DNA of 64,000 nucleotides from Clitopilus passeckerianus (GCA_944990035.1 CALYLX010000150.1:248001-312000); one strand, 5' to 3'; shown: positions 26,117-38,000, counted from the stretch's first letter. The notes: generated by a model not told the origin, from the letters alone. Program-made: numbers and translations.

Positions 26117-28017
26117 TCACAAGTCGCGCAGTTTTTGTTTCTTCTTTCGTTTCTTAGATTTCTTCTTACGTGACGAGGATGGTTCGGGCTCGCCGGCCTC
26201 GATGGTATCGTCGACCTTGCGCTTCCGAGATTCCCTGATGAAACAAGAGACAAAGAACCCATTTGTTGCGTCCTCTCCTGGGGAGCATCGGACCAAGGAT
26301 GCCGCATGACCTGAAGGTTGTGTGGGTGAGCTGTTTTCTCCTGCCAAACTTTCGCTTACCCGGCTCCGTGACCTCCTCGGGCATTCCCCGGCGGGGCCAT
26401 TGAGGTAATACCTCTTCCTGTGGGGCAAGAGAAAACCGACTGTCGGTGGCTTCTGCAGAGCGCAAAATTTCTCGGACAACGTGTTCATTCTCCGTTGGGT
26501 GAATGCTGCATGTAGAGTATACGATTTTTTGGACGCCAGGAACTGTCAAAACAGGGAGAGAAGAGAACCGATTCGGGATCAGGGAAAAATATAGATATGC
26601 CCTAAGAAGGTTATGACTCACACTTCATCGCGTGTTTTATCATCATTGTCTGAAAACTGGCGAGTTTGTTCAGGCGGTCTGATTCTGTCGAATCGTTTTC
26701 AGAATCTGTAACGCGCTAAGCAGATCTGTAACAATGGAGTAGAAATGTTGGGTTACCGGCTTCGACGAGATAGTCAAGTCGATTGACGATGCCTGACCCA
26801 CTGCAGGAAGGATCTAGAAGACTTTATGTGTTTGACAGCATCAGGAATGACAGCTAGAGCAACGAGGTATGACCGGAAACTGACATATGGGTGACCTGCA
26901 GGTACTTAGGATCTGATGGATCGACGGTAAGGAAGTCTAGGTTTAACGCCTCGACATTCTTGCATTGTGCTTTTGTGAGCATTTTTGACAGAGTCTTAAA
27001 CCTGTTATTATCTCGCTCAAACGCGAAAAGCTCCAAGCAAAATGTTAGAGCATCCATCAGCTGGATCGAGCGTCGCCTACATACCTTCCCCTTATTCTTC
27101 ATTAGCGCACTCAGTAAGGATGTCTTATTTCCGGGCGCAGCAGTGGCGTCAATGACGTGCGCATTGTCCGTCGCGGGCGGGGCTAGTACAATGGCAGGAA
27201 AGCACGAGGCCTTGTCTTGCAGGATGAGTTTACCCGACTTGTAAAATGGGTTTTCGTGAAATGCGATCTGAGGTGAGAAACTCAAAAGGTCGGGAACGTG
27301 TTCATCCACTAGAAACCCTTTTCTACACGAAATGGAAGACGAGCAGGTCAGGTCAGAAATAAGAAGGGACCCCAGATCTAGGAAAGATGTTGACTTGCCC
27401 AGACTCAAAGGGGCTCGAAAGGGTAAAGCCTTGTGATTGCATGATCTCGATGGCTTCCTGGGTCGACCAAAGCAGCGTATTGACTCGAACATAACGAGGA
27501 ATACACGCTACGCCGTGAGTTAGATCGGTCTGAACTGCTAGAATGAGAGGAACGGTCTACAAACCTGCACGCTCATCGCCCAGTTGAGCAAGATCCTTGT
27601 TCGATTTGGCGCCTTTCTTGATCTTTAGCTTCTGAAACTCACCGCGCAAACGCGTTTTATGCCTCAATATTGTTTGCTTGACAGGACCATCGCCTGCCTG
27701 AATACCCCCTGAAAGCAGGAGATCGTGTACCAGCACCAGAGCCAAACTTAAGGAGGGGAGTTTCTTGCGCTCCTCGCTCAGGAGCTTAGATTGTTGGATG
27801 ACGTCTAGTAAACTCGGCTTATCTGCGCTCGATGTATAAGCTTCAGCCACGCCCCAATGCCCTTCTTACGAAAGGCCTCACATTTGAGAGTTTCGATCAC
27901 AAGAGCAGCAGTCCTCTTGCGGTCTTTTTCGGGCAGTGTGGCAAGAATGCCCTTGATGGATCCTTGTTTCTGGTCTAGCCTATCCAGAACCTTGGCGGCC
28001 TCAAAGTAGAAATTCAT
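26117..28017 (-). CDS. RCM1: NSUN5/Rcm1-type 25S rRNA cytosine-C5 methyltransferase
   Basis: A nucleolar SAM-dependent methyltransferase that places one m5C on large-subunit rRNA. The start MNFYFEAAKVLDRLDQKQGS matches the family N-terminus exactly in style. Splicing from LVIETLK into YKPSLLDVIQQSKLLSEERK is required and works in phase. Further pieces: LALVLVHDLL, IPRYVRVNT, KGFLVDEHVPDLL, QDKASCFPAIVL, the SAM site VIDATAAPGNKTSLL, LLDPSCSGSGI (motif IV with a PSCSGSG core) and the catalytic IVYSTCSIHPTENE (motif VI). The C-terminus is a Lys/Arg-rich nucleolar signal (SSRKKKSKKRKKKQK). Length and motif order are those of NSUN5. No frame problems were seen. Confidence 0.93.
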
Positions 28018-28522
28018 GGTGGGCTATTGCAGTCGTGTTGAGGGACTGGGAGCGGTTGGTCAGGGTCCGTGCACAGTGTATATTGAATCAGGCGGATTGA
28101 TACATCGTTGTATTACAAGACGCGACTATTCGGTTCAAGCACGTTGAATGAATGAACCTGAGAAAAACGTAAGTCAGTGAATGAGGTTCTCCGCAATAAT
28201 GAATGTGATTCAGGTTCAAGATAAGTTGTCTTCAAGGGGAAAAACCCGTCGGACAATGTAGATAAGTTTTGAAGAAACATCCTTTGACAATGCCAGAGAA
28301 ACATGAAACTGACTTTCAGCTTCTTTTAACGCGTCTGCAACGCTGTATTCAAGTACTGAGCATTGGTGCAAGAGGTAATGGTGGAAGGAGAGAACGCGAC
28401 TTCGAACTCCGCCAGGAAAATTTCGCGTAAGCGGCAATCACGTCCATTGAATTCTGTGGCACGTCTAACCGTACGCGTGCTGTATTAACAGCCGCTACAT
28501 TACTGTCAACTAACTGCTAACG
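28018..28522. other. Divergent intergenic between RCM1 and DnaJ
   Basis: Some 500 bases upstream of both genes. Minus-strand open stretches at 28216-28437 and 28113-28304 have no recognisable domain or splice structure and are not called. One ACGCGT (28329-28334) is present; alone it is weak evidence for cell-cycle control. Confidence 0.4.
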
Positions 28523-30338
28523 ATGGGTACGTGGCAGACGATGTTTTCAAGCCTTCTAGCTGACCTTAGGCTTGTCTATTGTAGTGGCTGAAACGGAATT
28601 GTATGAATTGTTGGGTGTCTCTCCAGATGCTTCCGAAGGTACATTTCTTTGTGTTGGTCAGAGAGGATTGATGCTCAAAGAGATACAGCTGAGGTTAGGA
28701 AGGCCTATATGAAGATGGTAAGCATCCAAGACGCGTTAAACTAGCGATGAGACTCATTATTTTCATCAGGCCAAGCTTCATCATCCGGTATGACCTACAA
28801 AGTATGACAGTTTGCAGCATTGTCTCATCATCAACATGCCATAGGACAAGAACATTAACGACCCAGATGCTCATGAAAAGTTTCAAGAGATTTCTGCTGC
28901 GTGAGTTCTTCCGGCATCAGCCTGGCATATCTCAGTGCTAAATATACATGATCATTCGATAGGTACGAAATCTTGAACGATCCCCAGACTCGTGCTGCCT
29001 ATGACAGGGACGGCATGGAAGGTCTTACTGGCGGGCGTGGTCCTGGCGGCCCTGGGGGTATGGGAATGGAAGACATATTCGCGCAATTCTTTGGCTTCGA
29101 TCCGGCAGGCCCAGGGTTTGGAGGACGACGGAGCAAATCCTCAGAGACGATTAAACACCCTGTAACTCTTGCAGACGTGTACAACGGAAAGTCTTTCAAG
29201 GTTGACCTGGAGAAGCAGGCTGTCTGTGGTCAATGTCACGGGTTCGTCATATATATCCATCTTGATGTGGGTTCGACTGACTCTCGTAGTTCGGGAACGA
29301 AGGGCAGTGCCAAAGCAAAACCTTGCGCCACTTGCAGTGGGAGAGGTTGGAACACTGCCACAAGCCAGGTAATTCATCAAGCTATACATTTTTGTCCCGC
29401 GCTCACTTCTGATCCTCAGCTTGGACCTGGTCGGCTCGGCACCTCACGAGTGACATGTCATGCATGCTCAGGCAAGGGTGAAATCATTCGTGAGAAAGAT
29501 AGGTATGTACCTTCTTGAGCGCATTGATAGCCTTTATGGACTTTCTTAGGTGCAAAAAATGTAAAGGCGAACAAACCGTCACGCAGAAAAATCGGCACGA
29601 AATCTTTATCGAGAAAGGGAGCGCTGATAACCAAAGGATCGTTCTGACTGGCGCTGGTGACGAAGAGGTAAACACTATCCGTTCACAATTTGCGTTAGAC
29701 ATTGTCTAATTGTTTTCCTAGCCTGGCTCTCCTCCCGAGGACGTTGTCTTTGTTCTCCAGGTCGAACAACACCCCTCCTTCGAGCGCGCCGGAAAGGACC
29801 TGCTCACACATGTCAACATTACTCTTTCCGAAGCTCTTTTCGGCTTTTCGAGGATTCTTGTCACCCATCTCGATGGTCGGGGTGTTGAGGTTACCAGCCC
29901 ACCTGGCAAGATCACCAAGCCTGGTGACTCTATCGTGCTACGAGGCGAAGGAATGCCTACATACAAGAGACCCGATGAGAAGGGTGATCTATATGTCATT
30001 CTGGATATCGAGATGCCATCGGAACAATGGCTCAAGACCGTGGATCGCCAGGTAAATAATATCATCTATACGTTTGAAACGTTACTGATATAAGTGCTTC
30101 GCAGACTCTGGAAGCATTGCTCCCACCCAAACGTCCCAATCCCGAGCCAATGCCTGGAATTGTAGATAAGGCAGAGTTTGAGGAGAGCGACATTGTTGAT
30201 GTGCGTTCACGGTCTTTCCCGGCTGGCTCAGACTTCTTTGACCAATTCTCACCTCAGTTTGGCGATGACGAGGATGATTGGGAGGACGATGACGACGACG
30301 ACGACTCTCATGGTCAACCTGAATGCCAAACACAGTAA
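28523..30338 (+). CDS. Type I DnaJ/Hsp40 co-chaperone, prenylated (Ydj1-like)
   Basis: Eleven exons sum to 427 residues in phase. The J domain (ETELYELLGVSPDASE, KAYMKMAKLHHPDKN) stimulates Hsp70 ATPase; its HPD triad is split by an intron between Pro and Asp, and the exon carrying AKLHHP (28770-28787) is only 18 nt. A Gly-rich linker (GGRGPGGPGGMGMEDIFAQF) and four zinc-binding repeats follow (CGQCHGSG, CATCSGRG, CHACSGKG, CKKCKGEQ), then the client-binding C-terminal domains. The end is a long Asp/Glu run and CQTQ, a CaaX box like Ydj1's CASQ, predicting farnesylation and attachment to ER/mitochondrial outer surfaces. Exon 1 carries only ATGG. No frame problems were seen. Confidence 0.94.
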
Positions 30339-30683
30339 TATCGCCATCCTGGTGTTCATATTCGTTATTGCGCGATGCCCCTGCCCACGACTCCTTCATA
30401 GACCAACCTATATGTATAATTCTAATCTAATACATCATACCCTCCATTGGCTTATGGGAATTCACCCTGTGGTCTGGACTCACCCGGCATGTCCATCATG
30501 AATGCTCACACGGACAACTGCCGACAACCCGGGATCTGAAGGTAAAGATCTGTGACAACATTGCATCCACAAACCCACATAGAAAGACGGAGAAAACATA
30601 AGGCGTCGATGTGTCAGACTTGGTTGCGTGGCCGTCGTCAGTGTCCCCTGCATCCTTGTGCCCTTGAACGCTTTTCAAGTGCG
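30339..30683 (+). other. Intergenic upstream of the ThuA-like gene
   Basis: No gene is supported. An in-frame upstream ATG at 30552 would lengthen the ThuA-like protein, but the hydrophobic signal peptide begins after 30684. Confidence 0.45.
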
Positions 30684-32177
30684 ATGGAGGTCTTACTGAC
30701 AAGAGGGATAAAACACATTTTGCTACTGACATTCAGCACCACACTCATATTGACGGCTCATGCGATACCGGCCCGAGTCCTGATCTATTCTACCACTGAA
30801 CGATATCGACATGACTCCATCCCAACGGCCATAGCTACACTTCAGGCAAGAGGACCAAGTGCAAATATACAATTTGACGCCACGGAGGACAGGACAATGT
30901 TTAGAGATGAGGATCTAGCGGTGTATGATGCGGTGATGTTCTTGAGTACGACTGGCGAAGGTGACTGGATGCTGCCAACTGGGCTTGAAATCTTCGTAAT
31001 TACTGAATTCTGGCAATGTATTCTTTGACAGTCCTTGACGATGCGGGAAAACCGGCGTTCCTGAAGTATCTGAATAAAGGGGGTAACTTCATTGGGGTAC
31101 ATAGTGCCTCGGACACACTTGTCAATACTACATTCTACGGGCTTGAACTAGGTAAGCACCGTGATTCTTCTTCTCCAACCATCTAGGCACGGAGCACCGT
31201 GCGTGACACGGTGTGGCGATTTTCAGTTTCGGTCTTCGTGAGACGAGAGGGGCGCACATACTTACCTCCTAAACAGGGGCATATTTCGACTACCACCCCG
31301 CTTTACAAAACGCAGTGAGCCACTACACGGTTCTTACCGCTATTGATACGATCCTGACGGCAATCCCCCTTCCCCCCTTGCCACATCCTACCCTGACTTC
31401 CTCGCGTGGTCAAAAACCTACTTCGCGTAAATCTTCAGACCGTCAATGTCATAGGGCCGTCCCATCCCTCCACTGAGCAGCTACCGAAATCCTGGAGGGT
31501 CCAGGATGAAATGTTCGCAGATCTCCCTTGTACTTCTCCAAGATCGTATTGAATCCCTTACCTACCGCTTTTCCAAGATACAATTTCAAGTCGGACCCTC
31601 GCTCCATAGGCGCCACCGTCCAAAGTCACATCAACTAGTCGTCACGCCAATTTCTTTCGAGGAGGACTCTCAAATGATATGCAAATCACTGTAAAGCGAC
31701 GAAAACCAGCCGATGGGACGAGGAAATTCGATCAGGGTTCACCCCATCCTTTAGGTAGGCAAATCCTCGATGATGGTACTAGTAATTGGACCCTGCTCAT
31801 TAATTAACTGTCTAGCCTGGTACCAGTCATCAGGTGCAGGGATCGCGGGAGGAGAAGCTGCAGCTCCAGGACGAAGCTTCTATACTAGTTTAGGGCACCT
31901 AAACGAAACATGGCAGGTAAATGCCACCTACCATTCACAGTCAACCAGCCCCTCATCTATACAACAGGATGACATGTTCCTATCCCACATCTTCGGCGGA
32001 CTCTCATGGGTTCTGCAAAGTAACAGCACTCGTGTTTCAAACTCCTCAGCACTAGTTGGAAACCCTGAAGAGCAACCTTCGGGATCCAGCCCCCCCACGG
32101 GAACCGGGACAACGAACGCGTCTCCGTTAGTATATATATTGGCTGGCGTTGCCTCGCTGATATTGTCCTGGCATTGA
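30684..32177 (+). CDS. ThuA-domain extracellular protein, probably GPI-anchored, frame uncertain once
   Basis: Exons 30684-30960, 31032-31151, 31277-31314, 31439-31512, 31578-31754 and 31816-32177. A signal peptide (HILLLTFSTTLILTAHAIPA) precedes a glutamine-amidotransferase-like ThuA fold: VLIYSTTERYRHDSIPTAI, LNKGGNFIGVHSASDT, FDYHPALQNATVNVIGPSHP, HPLAWYQ and GRSFYTSLGHLNETW, the family's G-RVFYT-LGH signature. ThuA domains occur in trehalose/keto-sugar metabolism in bacteria; the fungal secreted form has no firm function. The last 60 residues are Ser/Thr/Pro-rich and end in a hydrophobic tail without a charged end (SPLVYILAGVASLILSWH), as for GPI anchoring. The total length is one base too long: the frame changes around 31616-31621. 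Confidence 0.78.
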
Positions 32178-32999
32178 CTGGCGTCCGTCTGGTACAGGTC
32201 ATCGTCGTCCATGCCTGGCGAACGCTTGGCCAGCATACTCTCTAATGAAAGCCTAGCAATTACGGGCTTCGGTTTGGTGGTGGGTTATCTTGGGTTGAGA
32301 CCTCAGTGGAGGTCGGTAGGACAGATCCTTCAAGGTGATGATGAACTCTTAAGAATCTAGAGGACAATACAATGGAAGTAAGGATTGTTTGAATCATTAT
32401 TATAATGTCTCTGGTGCAACTTGAACGCCAAAAAGGCCATAACTGAGTGATCATTCATGTAGTTCGCCCCGGGCTGCGTCTATCCACCCAGCAGAGGCGG
32501 ACAAGGGCAACCGCTTGAACTTTCGGTCAAGCGATGATATACCAATTTAGACGGATTGACCTCCTCAATTCTGTAACGCCGTTATGTCCAGTATCAACCA
32601 AATTTGGTGTAGTTGTTTTAGAGCTTGCACCCATCTGGCGGGGTATGCGTAGTCTCATCACGTCCGTTGATCACCCTAGTAAGCTTGCCAGCTGCAGTCT
32701 GACAGTTTTATCAATGAGTTGTGCTCCGAGGCGCTTGAGATATGATTTGGGGAGATGACAGGAACCCTGTTGTGCAAGTGGTACGGATGGGCACGTTTAC
32801 CATTACGTCTCTTTTCATCCGAGATGTCGTACATGCTTCCCGTCATGGAAGCGGTCTGAGCATGCAAGGCCTTAGCTAAGGAGGGGAGGGAGAATGAGCG
32901 CAAGACTTGAAAGTAGGGACAGGATAGCCCTCGAAGGAAGTGGGTGGGATTCCCCGGTATGGATTCAGCAATTAAATACTACAAAGGCAGGTGTGTCGT
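32178..32999. other. Convergent intergenic, no gene seen
   Basis: About 820 bases between the 3' ends of the ThuA-like gene and the NDUFB10-like gene. The only open stretches are short and unlike any protein I know. Confidence 0.45.
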
Positions 33000-33360
33000 C
33001 TAGACGTCTATGTGCTTGTAGCCTGACACCTGGAATTGCGCGAGAATGTTAGTTAATGCAAAGGCTCCAAAGTAGCACAGCATGCTTACCCGATTCTCGT
33101 TCAGCTTCTTGAGATATAGGTCACTCAACCATTTGCACGTTTCATAATGGTTGACACCCTCTGCCTTCTGGCATTTTTCTAGCTCGTCCCGGACGAGTCG
33201 GGCCTCCATAGCACGAACCCAGGATTCTCGGATGTGCTCATCCCTAGCCTCGAACTTAGCTGGAGTGAAAACGGTGCATGTTAGCACTCAGTTGAGACGG
33301 AATTACCCAGATGCAACGCATACCTTTGATTTCCTCAGCTTTCAATTGGTTCAAACTCAT
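33000..33360 (-). CDS. NDUFB10-like accessory subunit of respiratory complex I
   Basis: Exons 33360-33324, 33259-33090 and 33029-33000 give 78 residues in phase, starting MSLNQLKAEEIKAKFEARDE. The core RESWVRAMEARLVRDELEKC and GVNHYETCKWLSDLYLKKL has the two Cys separated by GVNH-E that mark the small fungal 12-kDa subunit and animal NDUFB10 (PDSW). These Cys form disulphides in the intermembrane-space face of the membrane arm. There is no targeting presequence, as expected for this family. Head-to-head with the enoyl-CoA isomerase (352 bases). A complex I assembly factor, CIA30, is encoded 11 kb away. Confidence 0.87.
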
Positions 33361-33712
33361 TGTTGTGCTGGATGTCGGTGGCAGTGACGAGCAGACTCCG
33401 GATGATGGCGAAGAGAAAGTATTTGCAAATGTTTGGCGGACTGAGCAACACCCACTAACGAGACCCTTTGGCCGTTAGTCTACGACTCTTCATCATACTT
33501 TCAAGATTCCTTCGGCATCGCGATGACCGACCCCAAAAGGCTCTTGAAACCGACGCAAATGACTGCGAAGTCATCTATTGAACAGCAGCCAAGAGGAACT
33601 ACCGGCAATGAGCCATCATCTGTATCACATGTCCGTGTCGATTGCTCGATTTAAGCAGCCTTTATAGCCGCGTTTTGGATCCCACCACAACCTCAGAGCA
33701 ACCCAGGCCACA

Positions 33713-34763
33713 ATGTCCCAGTTCCCGAAGCTCAGCTCACCCGTAAGTCTGCCGGAACAGCAGCCATTGATACATTTGACGCGTCGTAAGCAGTCGTTGG
33801 GTTATTTAACTGCAACACCACAATTTCAGATTCTATTCTAGCCAAACCCACTCTCTGGATTATTGAACTGCATAATGGCCCCGACGCGCGTCTCACAGAG
33901 GCACTCATCGATGGCGGCATGAAACCTGCCCTCGATGTTGTCGAACGGGAGTGGCGAGACCAAAGAATTAACGATTCCAACAAAGGAGATACCACAGCAG
34001 GAACCGGAGCTCTCATCATCGTTGGTAGGCGGGATCAGGACAAGTTCTTCAGTAACGGCTTAGATTTTGAGAAGTCAATCCTGAACCCAAACTTCTTCCC
34101 TCGTGAGTCTAGTGAAATGAAATTCAGCCTCCGGAACTGACAGTTTTCCAGAGACGTTCAATCCTATGCTTGAACGACTCTTGACATTCCCACGTTAGTA
34201 TTGCCACTCCCCTAACTCTTCAACCTGGCTAAACTTGATCCCCTATAGTTCCTACAATTGCTGCCATTAACGGCCACTGTTTCGCGGGCGGAATGATGCT
34301 CTCTTTGGCCTGTGATTACCGTGTCATGACGGATGCCAGCAAGCGTAATGCCTGGATGTCCATGAACGAGGTCCGTTTCTCCTCGTCGCTTTTCTTCAAC
34401 CTATAATTCACCCATGCACTCTAGGTCGACTTCGGTGCACCCTGGCCAACCTCTTTTGCTGCCATTCTTCGCGCAAAAGTGCCAACCGCAGCTCTCCACC
34501 GCAAAATTGCTCTTGAAGGACATCGTTTTAGCCCCGCCGAGGCCCTCTCCGTTGGGCTCCTTGATTACACGGTTCCGGGTAAGACTACAGATATCTTGAA
34601 GAAGGCGGAAGAAATTGCAGACCGAGTGGGAGCAAAGGCCTCAGCTGGCGTATGGGGTGTGATTAAGATGGATCTATACAGGGATGCATTGAAAGGAGTT
34701 CGGGCACAGTATAGGATGAGGAATGCGGAGACTGAAGAGTTGGCCCTCAGGTCAAGACTGTAG
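33713..34763 (+). CDS. Peroxisomal delta3,delta2-enoyl-CoA isomerase (crotonase family)
   Basis: Exons 33713-33785, 33830-34102, 34152-34193, 34249-34370 and 34425-34763 give 282 residues. The crotonase fold is clear: PTLWIIELHNGPDARLTEAL, FFSNGLDFE, PTIAAINGHCFAGGMMLSLA (oxyanion hole) and VDFGAPWPTSFAAILRAK. Proteins of this subgroup move double bonds during beta-oxidation of unsaturated fatty acids. The last three residues are SRL, a good PTS1 peroxisome-targeting signal. GTAAGT at 33743 looks like a donor, but no intron of viable length follows and reading through keeps the frame. Substrate range cannot be judged; a general enoyl-CoA hydratase is the alternative. Confidence 0.88.
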
Positions 34764-35457
34764 AACGGTATTGAAAATTCACGGTAAAATACCGATATGC
34801 ACATAATTCTCCCAACCGTATAATGTAACATGAATTATAGCCGTTAAAAGAGCGCTTCGAAGCGTGTGACTACGTCGTACACCATGTCTAGAGCACTCTG
34901 AGGTTGCGAACCTCACAGTTTGATGTGGCGCGAAACGCTGACGGCGGAAAATCTTCTTTTAGGCGATTCCAGGCAGGACCAATGTTGGGTTCGGGAACGG
35001 TCGGCTTGAAATAAGCTCCCACCTGAAATATTTCGCGATCAAACCAATTCTGTGAAGGATAAATGTCACATCTACTACTGGAGCTACTAGAGAACAACGA
35101 CTATTTAAAGCGAGTACAATGTGGCGCAAATCGTCCAACATTCAATAAGAATAGTACAATTTCAGAAAGGGTATTGAACGGAGATCAGGCAATATAGAGG
35201 ATCCTAACGGAACGCATGGGATGTACAAGAGAAAGAAGATTTCGCGGCTTATCTGTTTATACAGCGCACCTGGCTTTAAATATACTCGCGAAAAAAAATG
35301 AAGTTCCATCATCTAGTATTCGGCCTTGGCACGCCAGACCGCTTTCACCAAATTCCAGCCGGTTCTCAACCGCCTCCATGACAGAGTCGGCTCCAAGTAC
35401 CAATTACATTTCTGACGATTGAAGATGAGTAGCAAACCGCAGAACAACGAGATGTAG
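34764..35457. other. Convergent intergenic, no gene seen
   Basis: About 690 bases between the ends of the isomerase and NACHT genes. A 69-codon open stretch at 34888-35097 (-) shows no known motif and no start context. Confidence 0.45.
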
Positions 35458-37186
35458 CTACCTGAAGATATCTGAGGACCTCAACGCGAGCTGCCCTTGA
35501 GGAGGGATCGCTGAAGAGGATGGCCCCGACCCATGACCTATCTCAGATGGGTCTGACTCCTCTGAATTAATGACCGAGGGCTCCTCGCCAAAGCCGAGTG
35601 CGGTTTCGAGCCCAGCTCGTAATTCAGTGTTCGCTGCGGCGACGCCTATATGATGTAGAAACTTGGCCTGAAGAACGGCAGTATTGATGGCTAGTCCTGG
35701 TTGTGCACCAGATTGCATAGAAAGATGGCAGAAAGTCCATCTAGCCATATCGGCATGCGCCATAGAATCCTCGATGTGGTGATCCCCGGACCGTGCGCGA
35801 TTGCGAAGGAAATCGGGGAAGGATGCGTGGTAGAAGTTGATAGGGGAACAAGCAGATTGCTCTGCAGTAGGAATTTCTAAGAGGGAGTGTAGGTCCTGAA
35901 GGTGATAGTCGATATGGCTTCCGTCGGACCCTAGGAGTGCCCCACAATATGCCGGTGATTTCTCCTCGATCCCCAAGAAAGGAGAGGCTCCAGAGTCGAG
36001 TATTAGAATTCGAAACACGTTAGCGACGATCTGCCTCGAACCCTCCGCCACCGTAGACAGGATGTGGGTATACAGCGCATCCAGAGCAGCGAAGGGCGTC
36101 TCCTTCCCGGGGCTTTTAAGACCAAGGATGATCTTCAGCCGGGTCGTAGGTTTACCGCCACGGGTTAAGAGGTATTTAACGACAGTAGAAGCGTATATAA
36201 ATTGGCCAGAGGATCTCTCTACGAGAACCAGTATATCCTCTTCCGTTGGCCACGATTCCTTGATACGCCCATGTACAAGCCTGACCTCTTTGAACTTACA
36301 GCGCAAAAAGAGCTCGATATCGGAGTTCGGACCGAGCTTATAGTCCAAGACCAAGCGCGTAGTTGCTTGGTCAATCTGTTGCTCGCTAAAGACATCTCTG
36401 ATCTGTCTTTCAGGGCGGCTGCAGACGAGTAAAACCAGTGGCAATTTATACTTGCAAAGGGCTGCGGCAAACAGCCTCAAAATTTCGCCCTGGGTCTCTT
36501 CCCCGTCGCATTCGTCCAGTCCGTCGATAACGATGATCTTGATACCTGGATTAGCTCCGACCTCCTGGTAGGTCGTCAGGAGGGGAGTAATAATGAGCTC
36601 TCTGATCTGCGCCTCCATAGATTGCTTCAGAATGATAGGATCTGCAGAAACCGTCTTTTCCAGATGGGTACGGATCTCCGGGAAAGATTGGGAAAGTTGA
36701 TACGCAATAGTGGCGACTAGCGAAGTCTTGGCCATTTGCTGGCCGTGGTTTCTTGAGAAGAAGTAGAGTGCTCCAAGACAGCCTCCTTCACGCCATCTTT
36801 CTGCAAGAGTCTGAGCAATAGCTGATTTCCCAGCACCCGCAGGCCCATACAACCACATGATAGGTTTGTCTTGTTCGTCGGTATCCTTTGCCCAGTTGTT
36901 AATCCTTCTAAGAACGGCGACCCGTGTCTCTGGGTGACACTTTGGCTGGTCATAATGTTCTCCGCCATAAAATGCCTCAGACATGGTGTGTTCCAGGAGA
37001 AACTTCATTGGATCTATCGATGGCACGTCAGAAGAGCTTGAGATCATGCACGTATTCATCGTTACCGAAAGCTCCTTTCGTATTGTCATGATAATGGTTT
37101 TCGTGATGTTCCGTCTGCTCATAGTAATTCTTCGCTTGGACGAGCCTGTTGCCATGAAGTTCAAGATTCTGCCCGTAATCGAGCAT
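35458..37186 (-). CDS. NACHT-domain STAND NTPase of mushroom type
   Basis: Exons 37186-37066 and 37013-35458, joined by a 52-nt intron, give 558 residues. The short N-terminus (MLDYGQNLELHGNRLVQAKN, then His/Asn/Tyr-rich) leads into FLLEHTMSEAFYGGEHYDQP and KCHPETR, the signature in front of NACHT domains in Agaricomycetes. Walker A is LYGPAGAGKSAIAQ, Walker B IIVIDGLDECDG and the sensor LVCSRPE. No WD40, ankyrin or TPR repeats follow; the protein ends after a helical winged-helix-like part. STAND NTPases act as switch-like sensors in non-self recognition and cell death in fungi; a repeat-free form may be a short variant or rely on partners. Starting at 37164 in another frame would skip the intron but lose the typical N-terminus. 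Confidence 0.88.
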
Positions 37187-38000
37187 GGCGGTTAGGTAGT
37201 TGTGGTCCGATGTCCTACCTCTCAGAGTCCGCCAGCCTATATACAGTCCGAATGAGGAAATATTGGTGTGAAGCTGTCTAGCGCCTTCAACGGGTATGGA
37301 AGGCGTGGCACTGAGCACCAAGCTGGGCAGCTCCCGATCTGAATGTCCCAAGGCACTGGTTTTGTCGTAAGAGTGCCACCAAACTGAGCAGCAGTAGCGT
37401 TAGGAGCGAGCGACCTAGTTCAGTTCCTTGAAATGGCTCAAAGGCTATGAAATGGGGTTGACGCTCGCAGTACCAGATTGACGCTCGAGATTTTTTTTGT
37501 GTGGAAAGTTTGAATCCAATGTTCATCCGTCAAGAAATGTATATTCTTCTCGGTAGAATGAGCTGTTCATAAACAGAGAAATGTCTGGAGCATCCGAGCC
37601 ATGCTTTCACCCAACTCTCTGGAGATTAACGAGGAAGGGGGCCCAATATTGAGAATTATGAGGATACCAATGGGAAGGACCAGAGATGCATCGCCACCTT
37701 GATCAGGGCTTTTGAACTTGCACTCTCACCATGGTTTGCTTCCTTCATACCACTGTTCAACCACGGAAATCCCCTTCGAGCTTGAACTCAAATAAACCGG
37801 CTTTCTGAAGGCTGTGGTCGTGGTCATGCCGTATCTTCCGGGTTGAGCTTTCGATCCGTGGTTAAAAACCATGGGGTGTTCGAACTGGTTGTTGGTCATC
37901 GCCCTGTCCACGACAAACACGTAGACCGTCAATACTCGTTCTCAAGTTATATTCTACTCGCACACAAAACTATCTCCCAACTTCAACTTGCCAACCTGGC
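37187..38000. other. Divergent intergenic between NACHT and calcium-pump genes
   Basis: About 810 bases, no supported gene. Pyrimidine-rich stretches (for example CTATCTCCCAACTTCAACTTGCC, 37969-37991 region) precede the calcium-pump start. Confidence 0.45.

Noticed and set aside
30193..30230. Possible short intron in the DnaJ C-terminal exon (GTGCGT...CAG)
   Set aside because: About 31 bases, too short; the uninterrupted reading continues to the CaaX end.
33743..33763. Apparent intron GTAAGT...CAG at the start of the enoyl-CoA isomerase
   Set aside because: Only 21 bases, below any workable intron, and reading through keeps the frame.
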